A stretch of DNA of 64,000 bases from Takakia lepidozioides (GCA_030704615.1 CM060734.1:63380042-63444041), one strand, 5' to 3'. Shown: positions 1 to 10,414, numbered from the stretch's first letter. Notes: generated from the letters alone by a model not told the origin. Numbers and translations: made by a program.

Positions 1-1269
1 CCTTGCCTTGCCAATATTTGTTTAGACTGGTCTGCAGCACAGCTTGCCCCCACAGGGGAGGTGGATATGTCTGGTAAGTTTTCCAGACTACCCCTATACC
101 TTTATTTCTTGCTATAGCTGAAAATCAAAGTTCATGACACAACAAGGTAAATATAAAGGACTGCACACATATCCTGTGACAGTATATGATACTGTCAGTA
201 CACCCTTCACATCATTCCACATTTGACCATGTCATTACACCATGTCCAGGGGGTATTTCCACTTGACCATCCTGGCTGCCTCAAAAACCAGTTACCATTT
301 ATATTACTGCCATATTTCAGTGTCAGCCGAATAGCCGCAGGCAGCAACTTCACCATCATAAACCAGGCTGTCACCACATAACAGAGGTTTTCCACTGGCT
401 GGGCCGAAATAGCCCATCGTAGAAAGCATTACACTTGTTCTTGAAAAATCAAGGAAGGAAAGAGGTAGGATCAAGAAAAACCATAGAGTAGTTTAGTTTT
501 TCAGCATTTTAAGATGAGTCCCTGGCAAGCGATTCCTTCCCCGGCTCTGCAATCCCACTTGGCATCCAGCAGCACCTAGACATCAGAATATTATGTGGAA
601 GCCCTCACCTGTGCCCGTCCCAAAAACAACCACAACGCATTGTGAGTTAGTGAGGATGCACGAGGTGAGTAGCAGGCTTCCACACTTGCTATCGAGGTCA
701 AATCCACTTCAATCTAAGCGCAGAGAATGCCAAAGCAAGCAAGGAAGCAAAACCAGCAGAAAAAAAACCTTTTTTTACTGTTTGGGGGAGAGTCGTCATC
801 TCTCCACAAGCCTAACCATGCAGGGAGGACTCCGCCAACACCACAACACTGCTACCTTAACCAAAGCAAGGTCTTGCCAAGCACAAGAAAAAAAGAGCTT
901 GGTCTCAAAAGGTAGGGTTTATAAAGGGAGGGAGAGAGACTTCCTTGTGCCGCCATTCATCAAAGATCCAAAGGAGGGCTCCTAGGGAAACGTCATAGGC
1001 ATGCAGGTGGTACCTCCACCATCACTGCCGTGGTTCCCTTGTGCAGCAAAAAAATAAACAATTGAGACAGGGAATCTTCTCCCATCTCTAAGCCACCGCC
1101 ATCGCATTAAAGAGCCCGCCCAGGCGTCGATCACAGGAGCCATAAACACTCAAGGATTGGCAGCTCAAGGTATCTGCAGCACGAGCACCATCGCTCCTCA
1201 CAAGCCGCCATTGCGCGCGCTCTCGCAGCGCAAAAAGAAAGACATTAGGGTTGCGCAAGGTTTTCCCCT
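1..1269. other. No gene recognised
   Basis: I see no convincing coding frame, RNA gene or repeat boundary in this stretch. Short open frames such as 593-985 (+) have no recognisable motif and a composition expected of chance. The palindromic CATCC/GGATG motif family of the next region starts near 1283. Confidence 0.5.
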
Positions 1270-1520
1270 GTCTGGCCCATCATTCATCCTTCTCAGGATG
1301 AAAAACATCCGCCAGTCTGTCCGCCCGACGGACGTTGTCTGTTTCTCATCCGTGGAAGATGGAAGACATCGTGCTTTCATCCTGTCTTGCACTCAACGGA
1401 TGTAGTCCGTATTTCATCTAGGTTAGATGAAAAAACATGGGGGGGTTTTTTTTACTTGTCTTGCCTGTATTTAGGTCCCGTCAGATGAAGTCCTTTTTTC
1501 ATCCAGGTTGGATTGAAAAA
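1270..1520. repeat. CATCC/GGATG palindrome cluster 1
   Basis: Several imperfect short palindromes of the form TTTCATCC-n(3-6)-GGATGAAAA lie close together here (about 1283, 1411 and 1496), with further half-sites. The same motif recurs at 3455-4050 and 6825-7720. Clustered short inverted motifs of this kind are typical of the subterminal regions of plant DNA transposons, where they bind transposase. Which superfamily this belongs to is not visible. Confidence 0.5.
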
Positions 1521-1702
1521 GTAGAAACTGACGGGAGTTTTGCAACTCATAGGTTTTTTAGTGAAAATATTTCACTAGGATTTTATTTTTTTAAATTTAT
1601 TTTGGATAAAAAAAAACATCCAAAATTCCCTGCAACCCAATTTTGCAATTTTTTTCAATTTCCTAAAAAATGGAAGTCGGGACAACAATTCCATAAGCCC
1701 AG

Positions 1703-1866
1703 TGTCCAGAGGGAGAGAGAGGGAGAGAGAGGGAGAGAGAGGGAGACATCAGGGGGCAACAAAGAAATGAAAAAAAGGTGGGGGGGGGAGTGACTGAGCA
1801 GCTGCTGCTGCTCAGTCACTCCGCCCCCCCACATTCTCTGTTTTTCTTTGTTGCCCCCTCTCTTGG
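1703..1866. repeat. Foldback palindrome A1 (G-run/AG-rich arms)
   Basis: The left arm is a GAGAGAGGGAGA tract, then GGGGGCAACAAAGAAA, a G-run and GTGACTGAGCAG. The right arm is its reverse complement, CTGCTCAGTCACTC, a C-run, TTTCTTTGTTGCCCC and a CT-rich tract. The arms meet with only a few bases between them at about 1801. The same structure recurs around 2546, 7081 and 23828, with half a copy at 3358-3425. It marks head-to-head junctions of one repeat family. Confidence 0.75.
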
Positions 1867-1869
1867 GGA

Positions 1870-2350
1870 AACGAAAGGGACAGATCCTACCTCTGTCAGG
1901 GGTTGACGTTGGTAGTAAGACTTACCTTCACATATAGAATTAATCCGGGTTTTCCAGATATCCTCTACAAATCCCTTCACACAAGCATCAATTTGTTGTG
2001 TGTGAGATGCCCAAAAACTAGGCCTCAGAAGAGGCCAGGCTTTTGGCTCAGCCTCGACTTTTTTGAAGTTAGTAAACAGAGGTACATGCACAATTCCCTT
2101 GATAGATTTGAAGAGAGCATCTCTTTGGTGAGAGAACCCCGGACAGTGTATCAGAAAATGAATAATGTCTTCAGGTTGTCCACAGACATGGTTGGACACT
2201 ACAGCCTCTAAGTCAGATTTATCCAGCAGGGTGAAGACTTGCAGTTCTAGGTCCAGGTCCTTGAGAATCTCTTTTACTGTCTTATACCAAAACTTAGCCT
2301 GTTTGACAGGTCGGTGGGCGGTCCTGTTTCCAAGATATAGAGTCGATTAA
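1870..2350 (-). pseudogene. LINE ORF2 C-terminal fragment 1 (deleted)
   Basis: Read on the minus strand, this encodes the end of a non-LTR retrotransposon ORF2: a CGQPEDIIHFLIHCPGF-type zinc-binding motif followed by about 80 residues ending near SYYQRQPLTEVG. It is a shortened version of fragment 2 (2553-3320). About 0.2 kb is missing between the CGQ.ED motif and the upstream RAGSL segment, so the reading jumps to the KSDLEAVVS part of the domain. No RT or endonuclease core is present, so this is a captured relic. Confidence 0.7.
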
Positions 2351-2443
2351 CTTAAGATATCTGGTGTTGGACATATGTTGCAGCTGAACCCACCATCTGA
2401 CCTTGAATTTATCTCGTCAGGAGCTTAAAAGAGAGCACCACAG

Positions 2444-2614
2444 AAGAGAGGGAGAGAGAGGGACAGAGAGAGGGAGTGAGAGGGAGACATCAGGGGGCAA
2501 CAAAGAAAAGAAAAGAAGGTGGGGGGGGGAGTGACTGAGTAGTTGCTGCTGCTCAGTCACTCCCCCCCCCCCCCCCACATTCTCTGTTTTTCTTTGTTGC
2601 CCCCTCTCTTGGGG
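2444..2614. repeat. Foldback palindrome A2
   Basis: Same arms as the palindrome at 1703-1866: AG-rich tract, GGGGGCAACAAAGAAAAG, G-run, GTGACTGAGTAG, then the reverse complement CTGCTCAGTCACTC, a long C-run and TTTCTTTGTTGCCCC. The centre lies near 2546, about 749 bp from the centre at 1801. The interval including the LINE fragment is therefore a tandem unit present twice. Confidence 0.75.
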
Positions 2615-3320
2615 AAACAAAAGGGACAGATCCTACCTCTGTCAGGGGCTGACGTTGGTAGTAAGATTTACCTTCACATATAGAATTAATCTGGGTTTTC
2701 CAGATATCCTCTATAAATCCCTTCATACAAGCATCAATCTGCTGTGTGTGAGATGCCCAAAAACTAGGCCTCAAAATGGCCTGGGCTTTTGGCTCAGCCT
2801 CGACTTTTTCAAAGTTAGTAAACAGAGGTACATGCACAATTCCCTTGATAGATTTGAAGAGAGCGTCTCTTTGGTGAGAGAACCCCGGACAGTGTATCAG
2901 AAAATGAGTACTGTCTTCAGATTGCCCACACAACGGGCAATTGCACTCTCCCTTTCCTCTCTGCTTCTGTTGGCAGTTCAAAGATAGGCTTCCTGCCCTG
3001 AGTTTAAATTTCAGTCTAGTGCCGAGAGTGGGTAGACCCTTGAGGTCATCCAAGATGTCCTCCCCCATGTCACTGACTGGAAACAAGTTCAGGGAAGTTT
3101 TTTGCCTAACTTCATTTTCATCAGACAGTCTCATGCCAATAGACATGGTTGGACACTACAGCCTCTAAGTCAGATTTATCCAGCAGGGTGAAGACTTGCG
3201 GTTCCAGGTCCAGGTCCTTGAGAATCTCTTCTACTGTCTTCTGCCAGGACTTAGCCTGTTTGACAGGTCGGTGGGCGGTTTTGTTTCCAAGATACAGAGT
3301 CGATTAACTTAGGATATCTG
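2553..3320 (-). pseudogene. LINE ORF2 C-terminal fragment 2
   Basis: A single minus-strand frame from 3146 to 2553 (about 197 codons) carries the tail of a plant LINE ORF2. It includes KLRAGSLSLN and a CPLCGQSEDSTHFLIHC zinc-binding motif (C-x2-C-x7-H-x4-C). The frame then runs out into the G-run of the adjacent palindrome. The KSDLEAVVS segment lies just upstream at about 3150-3180 in a broken frame. The RT catalytic core and poly-A tail are absent. This is the fuller of two tandem copies; it lies within the foldback repeat and was probably duplicated with it. Confidence 0.75.
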
Positions 3321-3454
3321 GTGTTGGACATATGCTGCAGCTGACCCCACCATCTGACCTCCCCCCCCCCAACCCATTTTTTTTCATTGTTTCCCCCTGT
3401 CTCCCTTTGTCTCCCTCCTCGGAACTGGCCGGTTGCATCAGTGTTCTTTTCATG

Positions 3455-4050
3455 ATCTTCCATCTATACCAGATGGACTCTAAAAGGTGTTTTCACCCGA
3501 CTTGTAAAGGTTTTCTATCCACACTAAAGTACCTTTAAGAATGACCTATAATTTTTCATTCCTCTTTTATTGACTTTTATCTATATCAGATAAGTCACCA
3601 GAGAATGAAGAATTACCTCCATAAGGGTTATGACACTGGCATCCTATCTATAATTTTTCCATCCATGCCGGATGAAAAATACCAGGATTTGAATTCAGTT
3701 TATTCCCCTTTTATGCTTTTTCTCCATACTGGATGAGGCTTTCTCTTAAGGGATGATGAATTACCTGTTAGGATGAAAAACCGCTGCCCTGGATGATGGA
3801 TACTACTTTTTCATCCTGCTGATGGACCTCATCCAAGCAAATGAGCCTATTTATTTTTTTCATCTGGACCGGATGAAAAAAGCAGCTTATGATGGAGATT
3901 TTTTTAATTACCCTTAATTACTGCTAATTAAGGAGTGAAACCCTAACTCCTACCCTATAATCTACTGTTTAAACCTAGCTAACGGATGACATCCGTCGGG
4001 TTCTTAAGAGAAAGGGTATTGATTATTCATCCTCCGGATGAAAAATCGGG
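3455..4050. repeat. CATCC/GGATG palindrome cluster 2
   Basis: At least six imperfect palindromes are visible: near 3460 (CCATCTATACCAGATGG), 3568, 3655 (CCATCCATGCCGGATG), 3720, 3857 (CATCTGGACCGGATG) and 4028 (CATCCTCCGGATG). They lie at irregular spacings of roughly 60-170 bp in AT-rich DNA, just before the block that resembles a 5' untranslated leader. Confidence 0.6.
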
Positions 4051-5117
4051 CTCTGCCCTAGGGTGTCTCTCCCGCTGTCAGCTGCATTCCTCGTGCTGCT
4101 GAGCTCGCGAGTTATGGCGTCTGAGCTCTGCTGCTACCCTGTTTGTTGCTTCATGCTGGACAAACTCCTGGGGACGCGCAATGGCGGCGTCTTGTCTCTT
4201 CTCACAGGCGGGAGAACCCGCTGTGATGGCATCGTCCCTTTCCCTCCTCTGGCTTTTATGTTTCGCAGCGGCGCTTTGGTGGGGAAGTATATCGCTCCCT
4301 CTCCCTTCCCCAATCGCTCAAGGTGTTTTTGGTGATTAGGGTTCCCTTTTACTTCACGTCTTTTTCTCTTGTTTTTGAGGTTCTTAGTTGACATCGATGA
4401 CAAGTGTAGGGGTCTGTGATTCAATTGGGGTTCCACAATCCTCACTAACCCATTGGTTTTTGTGGGGGCTTGTGATGGGACCAAGTGCGGATCCCTACCT
4501 ACTTTGAATTCTCTTGAGCTTGCAGATAAAGATGTGTGCAAAAGGAACATATTGTTGCTGCCTGCAGCCCCGATTTCGGCCCGCTTGCTCCCGGTTTGAC
4601 ATGATGATGCTTGCTTTTGACTTATCTTTTGCTGCTGTTGATGGAGCACTTTGGCCTAGCAGCCTTGTCTCATGCAACACTGAATCCTACCTTGTCTTGA
4701 ATCTTTGACAGCTTTGCCTGTGGATTTTTAGACTAGGTTTCCTTTTTTTTTTGGCCTTAAAAGAGGATTGATGGTGTAAGGGACAAGTCATAAGTGGCTG
4801 TTTGGCTCTAAGGATGAGGAGACCTGAGTTTTGTTGAAAAAGACAGCCTGATAAGGCAGTGACAGGCCGTTTTCAGACCTGGATTTGTTGTGGAATGGAG
4901 CATAGTGAGGTTCTATTTGCAAAACATGGCATTAGCCTCCTGTGAAACAGTGACGGTAAGCTCGAAAGGACTCTGGCCAATGATTATTTACTTTATTTTC
5001 CCATATGAACAGCCACCTGCATTGTATGATTTATCTTGGCCAAGTGGGCTTGGTCTTGGGCACTCAAAGTGTATGTGTGTCCAGATCTGGATGCTGTGAC
5101 AGGGCATGCCTTTCTTC

Positions 5118-5715
5118 CATGCCAAAACGCCTTACATGATGTATATCTTGGGGCAAGTGTACATGATGTAGAATGAAGTCGCAGTCAGTCTTGTCATGCC
5201 CAAAGTGATCACTTGGTTGCATGTTTGAAGTCTGATTTACTGCAGGCTGGGCCAGCAAGAGTCCTATGTGCACAGGTCCTGAATATATACAATGACAGAC
5301 TGTTCTTACATACCCAGAAGGCCTTGCACGATGCATGCTTTGAGGTGCTTACATTTGGCCAAATGTGAAGCGGCAATATGGCTTATCATGCCCAAGAAGT
5401 GTACTTGGTGGCAGGCTAGAAGTGTAATTAATTGCAGGCTGGTCCTTCCTGCTGCCGGTGTGAACACTCACTGAATGTGTTGTAGGGCAGACTGTTCTTA
5501 CCTACCTTGCATAATGCTTGTCTTGGATCACCTCAAGGTACTTGTGTATACATATCTTGGATCTGTAATGTGGCAAGAAGTTCTTATATGCCCATGATAT
5601 CTTGCATGGTGCATATCTTTTGGATAACTATGGATGTTATAATCTGAGGCTGCAATCTGACTTATATTGTGCAAGAGGGTCACTTGGGTACATGACAGGA
5701 ATCTGATTATGAACA
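5118..5715. repeat. Degenerate tandem repeat, roughly 190-bp units
   Basis: Three to four diverged units follow one another. Each contains a CTTGCATGATGCATATCTTG-like part, a GAAGT/GCAGTCTGACTTATCATGCCC part and a CACTTGG...GTCTGATTAATTGCAGGCTGG part. Related but more decayed sequence follows the second copy at 22311-22720. No coding potential is apparent. Confidence 0.5.
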
Positions 5716-6148
5716 TACCCCGCCCTCCCACCCTGTTTTATCATGACTGAATGGGTGGCATCACTTGGTGTGTTATGACAAGACTGGAAATGTTAGATGG
5801 TGCCCTGTCATGGGCTGTTTATGTCTTTAATTGACAAATGACCCTAGTTGGTCTTGTCCATGTATTGACATGACATGAATATCTTCCCTCTCTCTTATTA
5901 ACTTTTTCTAACCCCTCTTTCCCTCTGTGGTTTTTTTTTTTTTGTGAGCAGCACGAAAGAGAGGAGAGAGAGAGAAGATATACATGTCATGTCAAGACAT
6001 GGACAAGACCGCTAAGGTCATTGTCATTGAAAGACAAAACAGCCCATTACAGGGCACCATCTAACATTCTCTTTCATGTTTACAATCTCATTTGAATACC
6101 CCATTACATTTCAGGGTCTCTGAAAAAACAGGGCGGGAGGGTGGGATT
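5711..6148. repeat. About 200-bp-arm inverted repeat (foldback B1)
   Basis: The block 5711-5925 (CCCGCCCTCCCACCCTG ... TTAGATGGTGCCCTGTCATGGGCTGTTT ... GGTCTTGTCCATGT) reappears inverted at about 5960-6148, ending CAGGGCGGGAGGGTGGG. The loop is a T-run and GTGAGCAGCACGAAAGAG. The left arm alone also occurs at 22726-22925. Arm divergence is visible but the arms still align along their length. Confidence 0.75.
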
Positions 6149-6149
6149 C

Positions 6150-6985
6150 CAGGTCATTCATATCATGAAAGCACCATAGTATACATCATCATCTCAAAAA
6201 TCCATTTCAAACTCCTTTCAAAAACCAGATTGCAGGTTTGGTTTGAAGATGATGTTTTAGAACCAAGATATAAGCAAGATTCTTAAAAAGGAAGAAGAAA
6301 CAAAAGGGTAGAGCCCCCTTAAGCAGGTATAGGCCTAGAATGGTATTTTAAGGCCTCATAAAATAGTTCTGCCAAGGTAAAAGAGCAGCTCAGAAACCCC
6401 TGTTTGTTATCAAGCCATGAAACCAAAATGATATGAGGGCCTTGAAGAATGTGTGTTATCTATCAAAGCCTATCCTTTTGATCCATCAGAGTCATACCAA
6501 GAAGTCTCATTTCAGAGCCAAGTATCAAGGCAGTCAGAGTAATAACTGCTATTTTGTATCCTTGTATCCTTCATAGCTTAACTCCTACACATGCAAATGT
6601 GGTTGTAAAAAACCAGAAACAAGGGTAAGGAGAGAAGCAGATCCTCATTGGAGCCATCTTGGAGCAGGTCTGAAGCGGCATGGTGGCAGTTTGAAACAAC
6701 AGATGGTATCAGCAGCATAGGCAGCAGCAGAATCCACATTTGCAAGAACAGGAGCTGCAAGCTTCAAGAAATTGATGGTAGTTTTATTATTCTCTTGGAT
6801 TTTATAATAGGTAACCATTATTTATGTAGATCATCCAGTTTAGATGAAAGAAATAGATGGTAAATCCAGCTTTCTGTATATTAAGTTTCATCACCCTATA
6901 ATAAAATCATCCAGATTTGGATGAAAAAGGCTGGGATGAAAAACTAAATAACCTCAAAAGGTTAAGGCCAGATGCAATCCAAAGA
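6150..6985. other. No gene recognised; two CATCC motifs
   Basis: Nothing coding is convincing here. Two palindromes of the CATCC/GGATG family lie near 6828 and 6906, immediately before the foldback palindrome at 6990. This suggests the terminal region of the repeat called copy B begins about here. Confidence 0.4.
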
Positions 6986-6989
6986 GTTA

Positions 6990-7162
6990 TGGAGGGAGAG
7001 GGAGAGAGGGAGAGAGAGGGAGAGATCAGGAAACAAAAAGAAAAAGAGGAAGGTGGGGGGGGGGAGTGACTGAGTAGCAACTGCTCAGTCACTCCCCCCC
7101 CCCCACCTTTTTTGTTTTTTCTTTGTTGCCCCCTCTCTCCCTCTGTCTCCCTCTCTACTGGG
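6990..7162. repeat. Foldback palindrome A3
   Basis: AG-rich arm, GATCAGGAAACAAAAAGAAAAAG, G-run and GTGACTGAGTAGCAA face CTGCTCAGTCACTC, a C-run, TTTTTTCTTTGTTGCCCCC and a CT-rich arm. The centre is near 7081. No LINE fragment follows this copy. Instead it runs into the palindrome array and copy B of the large repeat. Confidence 0.75.
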
Positions 7163-8687
7163 AATTGGCAGTTTGCTGTCAGTGTTGATTTTTTGTTTTC
7201 TCATCCTCTATCAGGCTTTTTCATCCATACCGGATGAGCCACCAGGATGGACACTGAATTACCTCTAGGATGGTTCTTTTGGCCTTTTCATTCCTCCTCT
7301 ATTGACTCTCATCCATACCGGATGAGTCACCATGGAAGAAAAGAATTACCTCTATGGAGGTTGCCAACAACATCCTGTTTTTCCATCCGTACCGGATGAA
7401 AAACTACCAGGGTGATAATTTTTCATTCCTCTTTTATTGACTCTTTTTATCCATACCGGATGGTCTGGTAAGGAATGATAGAATTACCTAGATGGAGGTA
7501 AGGCGCTGCCACGGATTATATTCCCTACTTTTTCATCCTGACACAAATGATCTGTCTATGGATTATATGATTATGGTCTGGAATTGATCTTTACTACCCC
7601 TAATTATGATTAATTACGGTGGAAACCCTAACCCCTACCCCAAAGCCTATTTTTAACCTTGTTGCGGATGAAATCCATCAGGGTATATGGATTCGTCCTA
7701 CTGTTTTTCATCCACGGATGAATAATCGGGGACAACCCTATGTCGTCTCTCCTGCTGTCAGAAGCACGCGATGTGCTTCTGAGCTGCCGCGAGGAGAGGT
7801 TATGGCGGGCGTGCTTCGGTGGCTGCCCTGTTTGTGGTGTCGTACCCATGCTGGACGAGCGCCTGGGGGAGCGCGAAGGCGGCACCTTGTCTCTCTTGCA
7901 GCGGGAAACACCACTATGATCTCCCTCCTTTCTAGTGCCTTGCGATTGTGCCTGCTTTGCTTCATTGCTTATGTGCTTTGTGGAGGCGGCTTGCTGCGGG
8001 TGGTGATGGCGCATAACCCTCTTCCCCAATCGCTTAAGGGCATTTGGAGTTTAGGGATTCTCATGTTCTTATCTCTTTCTCTTGCTTTTGAGTTTCTTAG
8101 TTGACATCGATGACAAGTGTGAGGGTCTGTGATTCACCTGGGTTCCACAATCCTCACTAACCTGTTGGTTTTTGTTGGGGCTTGTGATGGGACCAGGTGA
8201 GGATCCTCACCTACTTTGAAGTTCTTGAGCATGCATATTGGGATATGGGCTGAGGAGACCTAGGGTTGTGCGCGTTGTGAGGTGGCTGCTGGCTGCAGCC
8301 CTGATTTCAACACAACTGCCCTTGACTTGATATGCTCCAGCCTGCGTTCTGGCCTTTGTCGTTCTGTCGCGATGCGCAGCTCGGCCTGACGGGGCTTGTT
8401 TCCTGAGGCTGCATACAAACCATACCCTACCTTTTAATCTTGACAGCAAAGCTGTGGATTACTAAAGCTAGGTTGTAAGTTATTTTGGCCAAAAGAGGAT
8501 CGGTTTTGGTGGTATGTTTTTGCGGTTTTGAGGTAACTATGGATCTGATGGCCTTGAAGTTTAAGCGGAAGCCTGGTAGGGTACTGCCCTGCTCCTTGTC
8601 AGGGCCTACTTCTGATGTGTACTGGATCGTAGTAAGATGTTCTTTGCATGTCTTAGCATGGAACTCTTGAAGGATGAGGATGGGAAG
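7085..8687. mobile_element. Large unidentified repeat, copy B, left part
   Basis: Collinear with copy A (3358-5940). It shows palindromes of the form CATCCATACCGGATGA near 7218, 7310, 7380 and 7450, a GTGGAAACCCTAACCCC leader-like block near 7619, a TGTCGTCTCTCCTGCTGTCAG block near 7740 and the TTAGTTGACATCGATGACAAGTGT block near 8098. It stops at 8687 where an LTR retrotransposon is inserted, and resumes at 22306 with GTAAGCTGCAATGG, matching GTAAGCTCGAAAGG of copy A at about 4956. Confidence 0.6.
7205..7720. repeat. CATCC/GGATG palindrome cluster 3
   Basis: Five well-preserved palindromes occur in about 500 bp: CATCCATACCGGATGA twice, CCATCCGTACCGGATGAAA, TATCCATACCGGATGG and TTCATCCACGGATGAA. 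The core CCATAC/GTACCGG is the best-conserved version of this motif in the window. Confidence 0.65.
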
Positions 8688-9826
8688 TGTTAGAAGACTG
8701 TAGGGGACTTAGACACTTATACGGGATCTGTAGGGTACCCTTAATTTTGCACAGACTGAGACAACAGGAGCCTTAGGGGTGACAGCAGCGCACTGTAGAG
8801 GGGGTTACACAGTCGTCAACAGCCGACACAAGCCCGTCACAGTCGTCACAGCCCACACAGCCGACACAGCGCACAGTCGTCACAGCCCACACAGCCGACA
8901 CAGACGCCAGTCGTCACAGCCACACACAGCACACAGCCCGTCACAGTCGTCACAACCCACACAGCCAACACAGCCGTCACAGTCACAGCAGACACAGCCA
9001 ACACAGCCCGTCACAGTCGTCACAGCAGACACAGCCCACACAGCCCGTCACAGTCGTCACAGCAGACACAACCCTCACAGCGGCACAACCCACACAGCCA
9101 GTCACAGCCCGGCACAGCCACACAGCCAGTCACAGCCCGTCACAGCCCGACACAGCCAAACACAGCCAGTCACCGCTTGACACAGCTGTCACGATAATAG
9201 GGAACGAAGAGTAGGACAGGGAACGACTGTGGGGAACAACACCTGTGAAGGGAACATGTTAGTTCACAGACGACGGTTAGAGAGGGAAACGGTTAGAACC
9301 GCGGGATAGGAGGATAAAGGGAGAAACGGGGAATGAAGGGGGATCATCATTATTCGGAGGAGGACTTCGGAGTCAGGCTGGAGCGGAGATCGGAGGCAAG
9401 AGATGGAGAGCACGATGAAGGAGAAAAGAGGATTAGTAGATGCTTGTTATATGCAAAGCTGTAGTGATATTGGAGAGCAGATTAGAGACATAATGGCTTC
9501 GGCCTGATACCTGATAAATCATAATCTGATACTTATACGATACAATCACACTGTGTAGAGAGATCTGAGAGAAGCTGTGGATTGAATGGATGAGTGAAGG
9601 AAACCGATAGATTGATGAAGCAAACTGATACTTAATTATCAATGCCAAGGGTAGCTAAGATGAATGCGGAAAGGGAAACGCAATAGGAAACACCCCCATG
9701 ATACACTAGCTGTAGGTCATGACTGATTGTTCTGCGCGGGCTGAGTACTTAGAGATTTCCAACTCTTCTATCTTGGAGTTTCCGCCTCGGATAGCGAAGG
9801 GATGGGTGAGTAAAAGCCGCGCGACA
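8688..9826 (+). repeat. Left LTR (1,139 bp)
   Basis: Begins TGTTAGAAGACTGTAGG and ends AAAAGCCGCGCGACA, with TG...CA termini. It matches 21081-22305 over its length apart from the number of CACAGCC-type tandem units (8811-9185). A consensus-like splice donor (GG|GTGAGTAA) lies about 20 bp before its end. An ATG at 9719 opens a frame that runs out of the LTR into the interior. Confidence 0.92.
8811..9185. repeat. CACAGCC tandem minisatellite in left LTR
   Basis: About 40 tandem 9- to 10-bp units of the form CACAGYCNN (variants CACAGCCGA, CACAGCCCGT, CACAGTCGT, CACAGCAGA) fill one third of the LTR. The right LTR carries a longer version (21208-21670), which explains most of the length difference between the LTRs. 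One strand is strongly C/A-rich. Confidence 0.85.
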
Positions 9827-10414
9827 TTTGGCGACCATACTGGGGACCTGGGACATGAACAACCAGATGTGACAGGCATCTGGTGGGATCATGGTGGTTG
9901 GACCATTAAAGAATTTGAAGTGAATCAAATTCCCTGTGGAACGAAGGAAGAAAGATTGTCCAAACAATTCTTTCAAAGGTTCTTGGAATTGCCAGACGGA
10001 TGTAAAGAAAATATTCTTAAACGAGTGCATGATGCTGATCCAGAATGGGGTCTGGAGAAAGGAGTGATAAAGATTTATCAGGTAGCCTGTAGAGGAAGAG
10101 CACGTTGGTTACCAACATTAGTTTATGTGATAGCGTTGCTATCCATTAAACGAGTAGAGTTTGAAGGCTGGGAAGAAAGAAAGGTGAATGTTTATACTCA
10201 TATGCATGAAGAGCTTGTACTGGTAAAGAATTGGATTCCAAAGGATATTTTGTGGATCAAACTCACACCAAGAACAGCTTTTCAGACTTGTTTGCCATAT
10301 GGTTATATGGTAACGGAGACTTCAAGTATAGCCAAGGGTGCATTGAAGCTTGAAAGAAACCCAGGCATATACGAGAGATATTACAGAAGAGAGTTTTGGT
10401 TATTGCCACATTAA
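9719..10414 (+). CDS. Pre-gag frame of the LTR element, unknown function
   Basis: An open frame of 231 codons starts at an ATG inside the left LTR, crosses the LTR end and the primer-binding site, and continues to 10414. The part inside the element has a W-rich start (GIWWDHGGWTIKEFEVNQ), a helical middle (QFFQRFLELPDGCKENILKRV) and a basic end, with no domain I recognise. Some Tat-lineage elements (Ogre) have an extra ORF before gag, so an accessory or gag-extension role is plausible by position only. No other in-frame Met occurs before about residue 160. Either the LTR ATG is used, or the segment is reached by splicing or a non-AUG start. Confidence 0.5.
   Translation: MTDCSARAEYLEISNSSILEFPPRIAKGWVSKSRATFGDHTGDLGHEQPDVTGIWWDHGGWTIKEFEVNQIPCGTKEERLSKQFFQRFLELPDGCKENILKRVHDADPEWGLEKGVIKIYQVACRGRARWLPTLVYVIALLSIKRVEFEGWEERKVNVYTHMHEELVLVKNWIPKDILWIKLTPRTAFQTCLPYGYMVTETSSIAKGALKLERNPGIYERYYRREFWLLPH
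9827..9847 (+). promoter_or_regulatory. Primer-binding-site-like sequence
   Basis: TTTGGCGACCATACTGGGGAC follows the LTR end directly. It resembles the TGGCG-n-TGGGGA type sites used by Athila/Tat/Ogre elements rather than the TGGTATCAGAGC initiator-Met type. The priming tRNA cannot be named from this alone. Confidence 0.6.

Larger units (their letters stand above)
3358..5940. mobile_element. Large unidentified repeat, copy A
   Basis: This stretch is collinear with 7085-8687 continued at 22306-22925 (copy B). Shared blocks include the C-run plus GTTTCCCCCTGTCTCC start, the CATCC/GGATG palindrome array, a 5'UTR-like GTGAAACCCTAACTCC block near 3936, a GACATCGATGACAAGTGT block near 4391, GTAAGCT near 4955 and the CCCGCCCTCCCACCCTG block near 5718. 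No transposase is visible. The organisation (terminal motif array, then a spliced-gene-like unit) suggests a DNA transposon or Pack-type element. That is inference from layout only. Confidence 0.55.

Noticed and set aside
593-985. 130-codon frame near the left edge
   Set aside because: No recognisable motif, low-complexity Lys/Gln/Ser composition and no splice or codon signal to support it.
8779-9180. 133-codon His/Ser/Gln/Thr-rich frame and its partner at 21062-21661
   Set aside because: Translation of the CACAGCC minisatellite in the LTRs; any frame without stops in such a repeat stays open.
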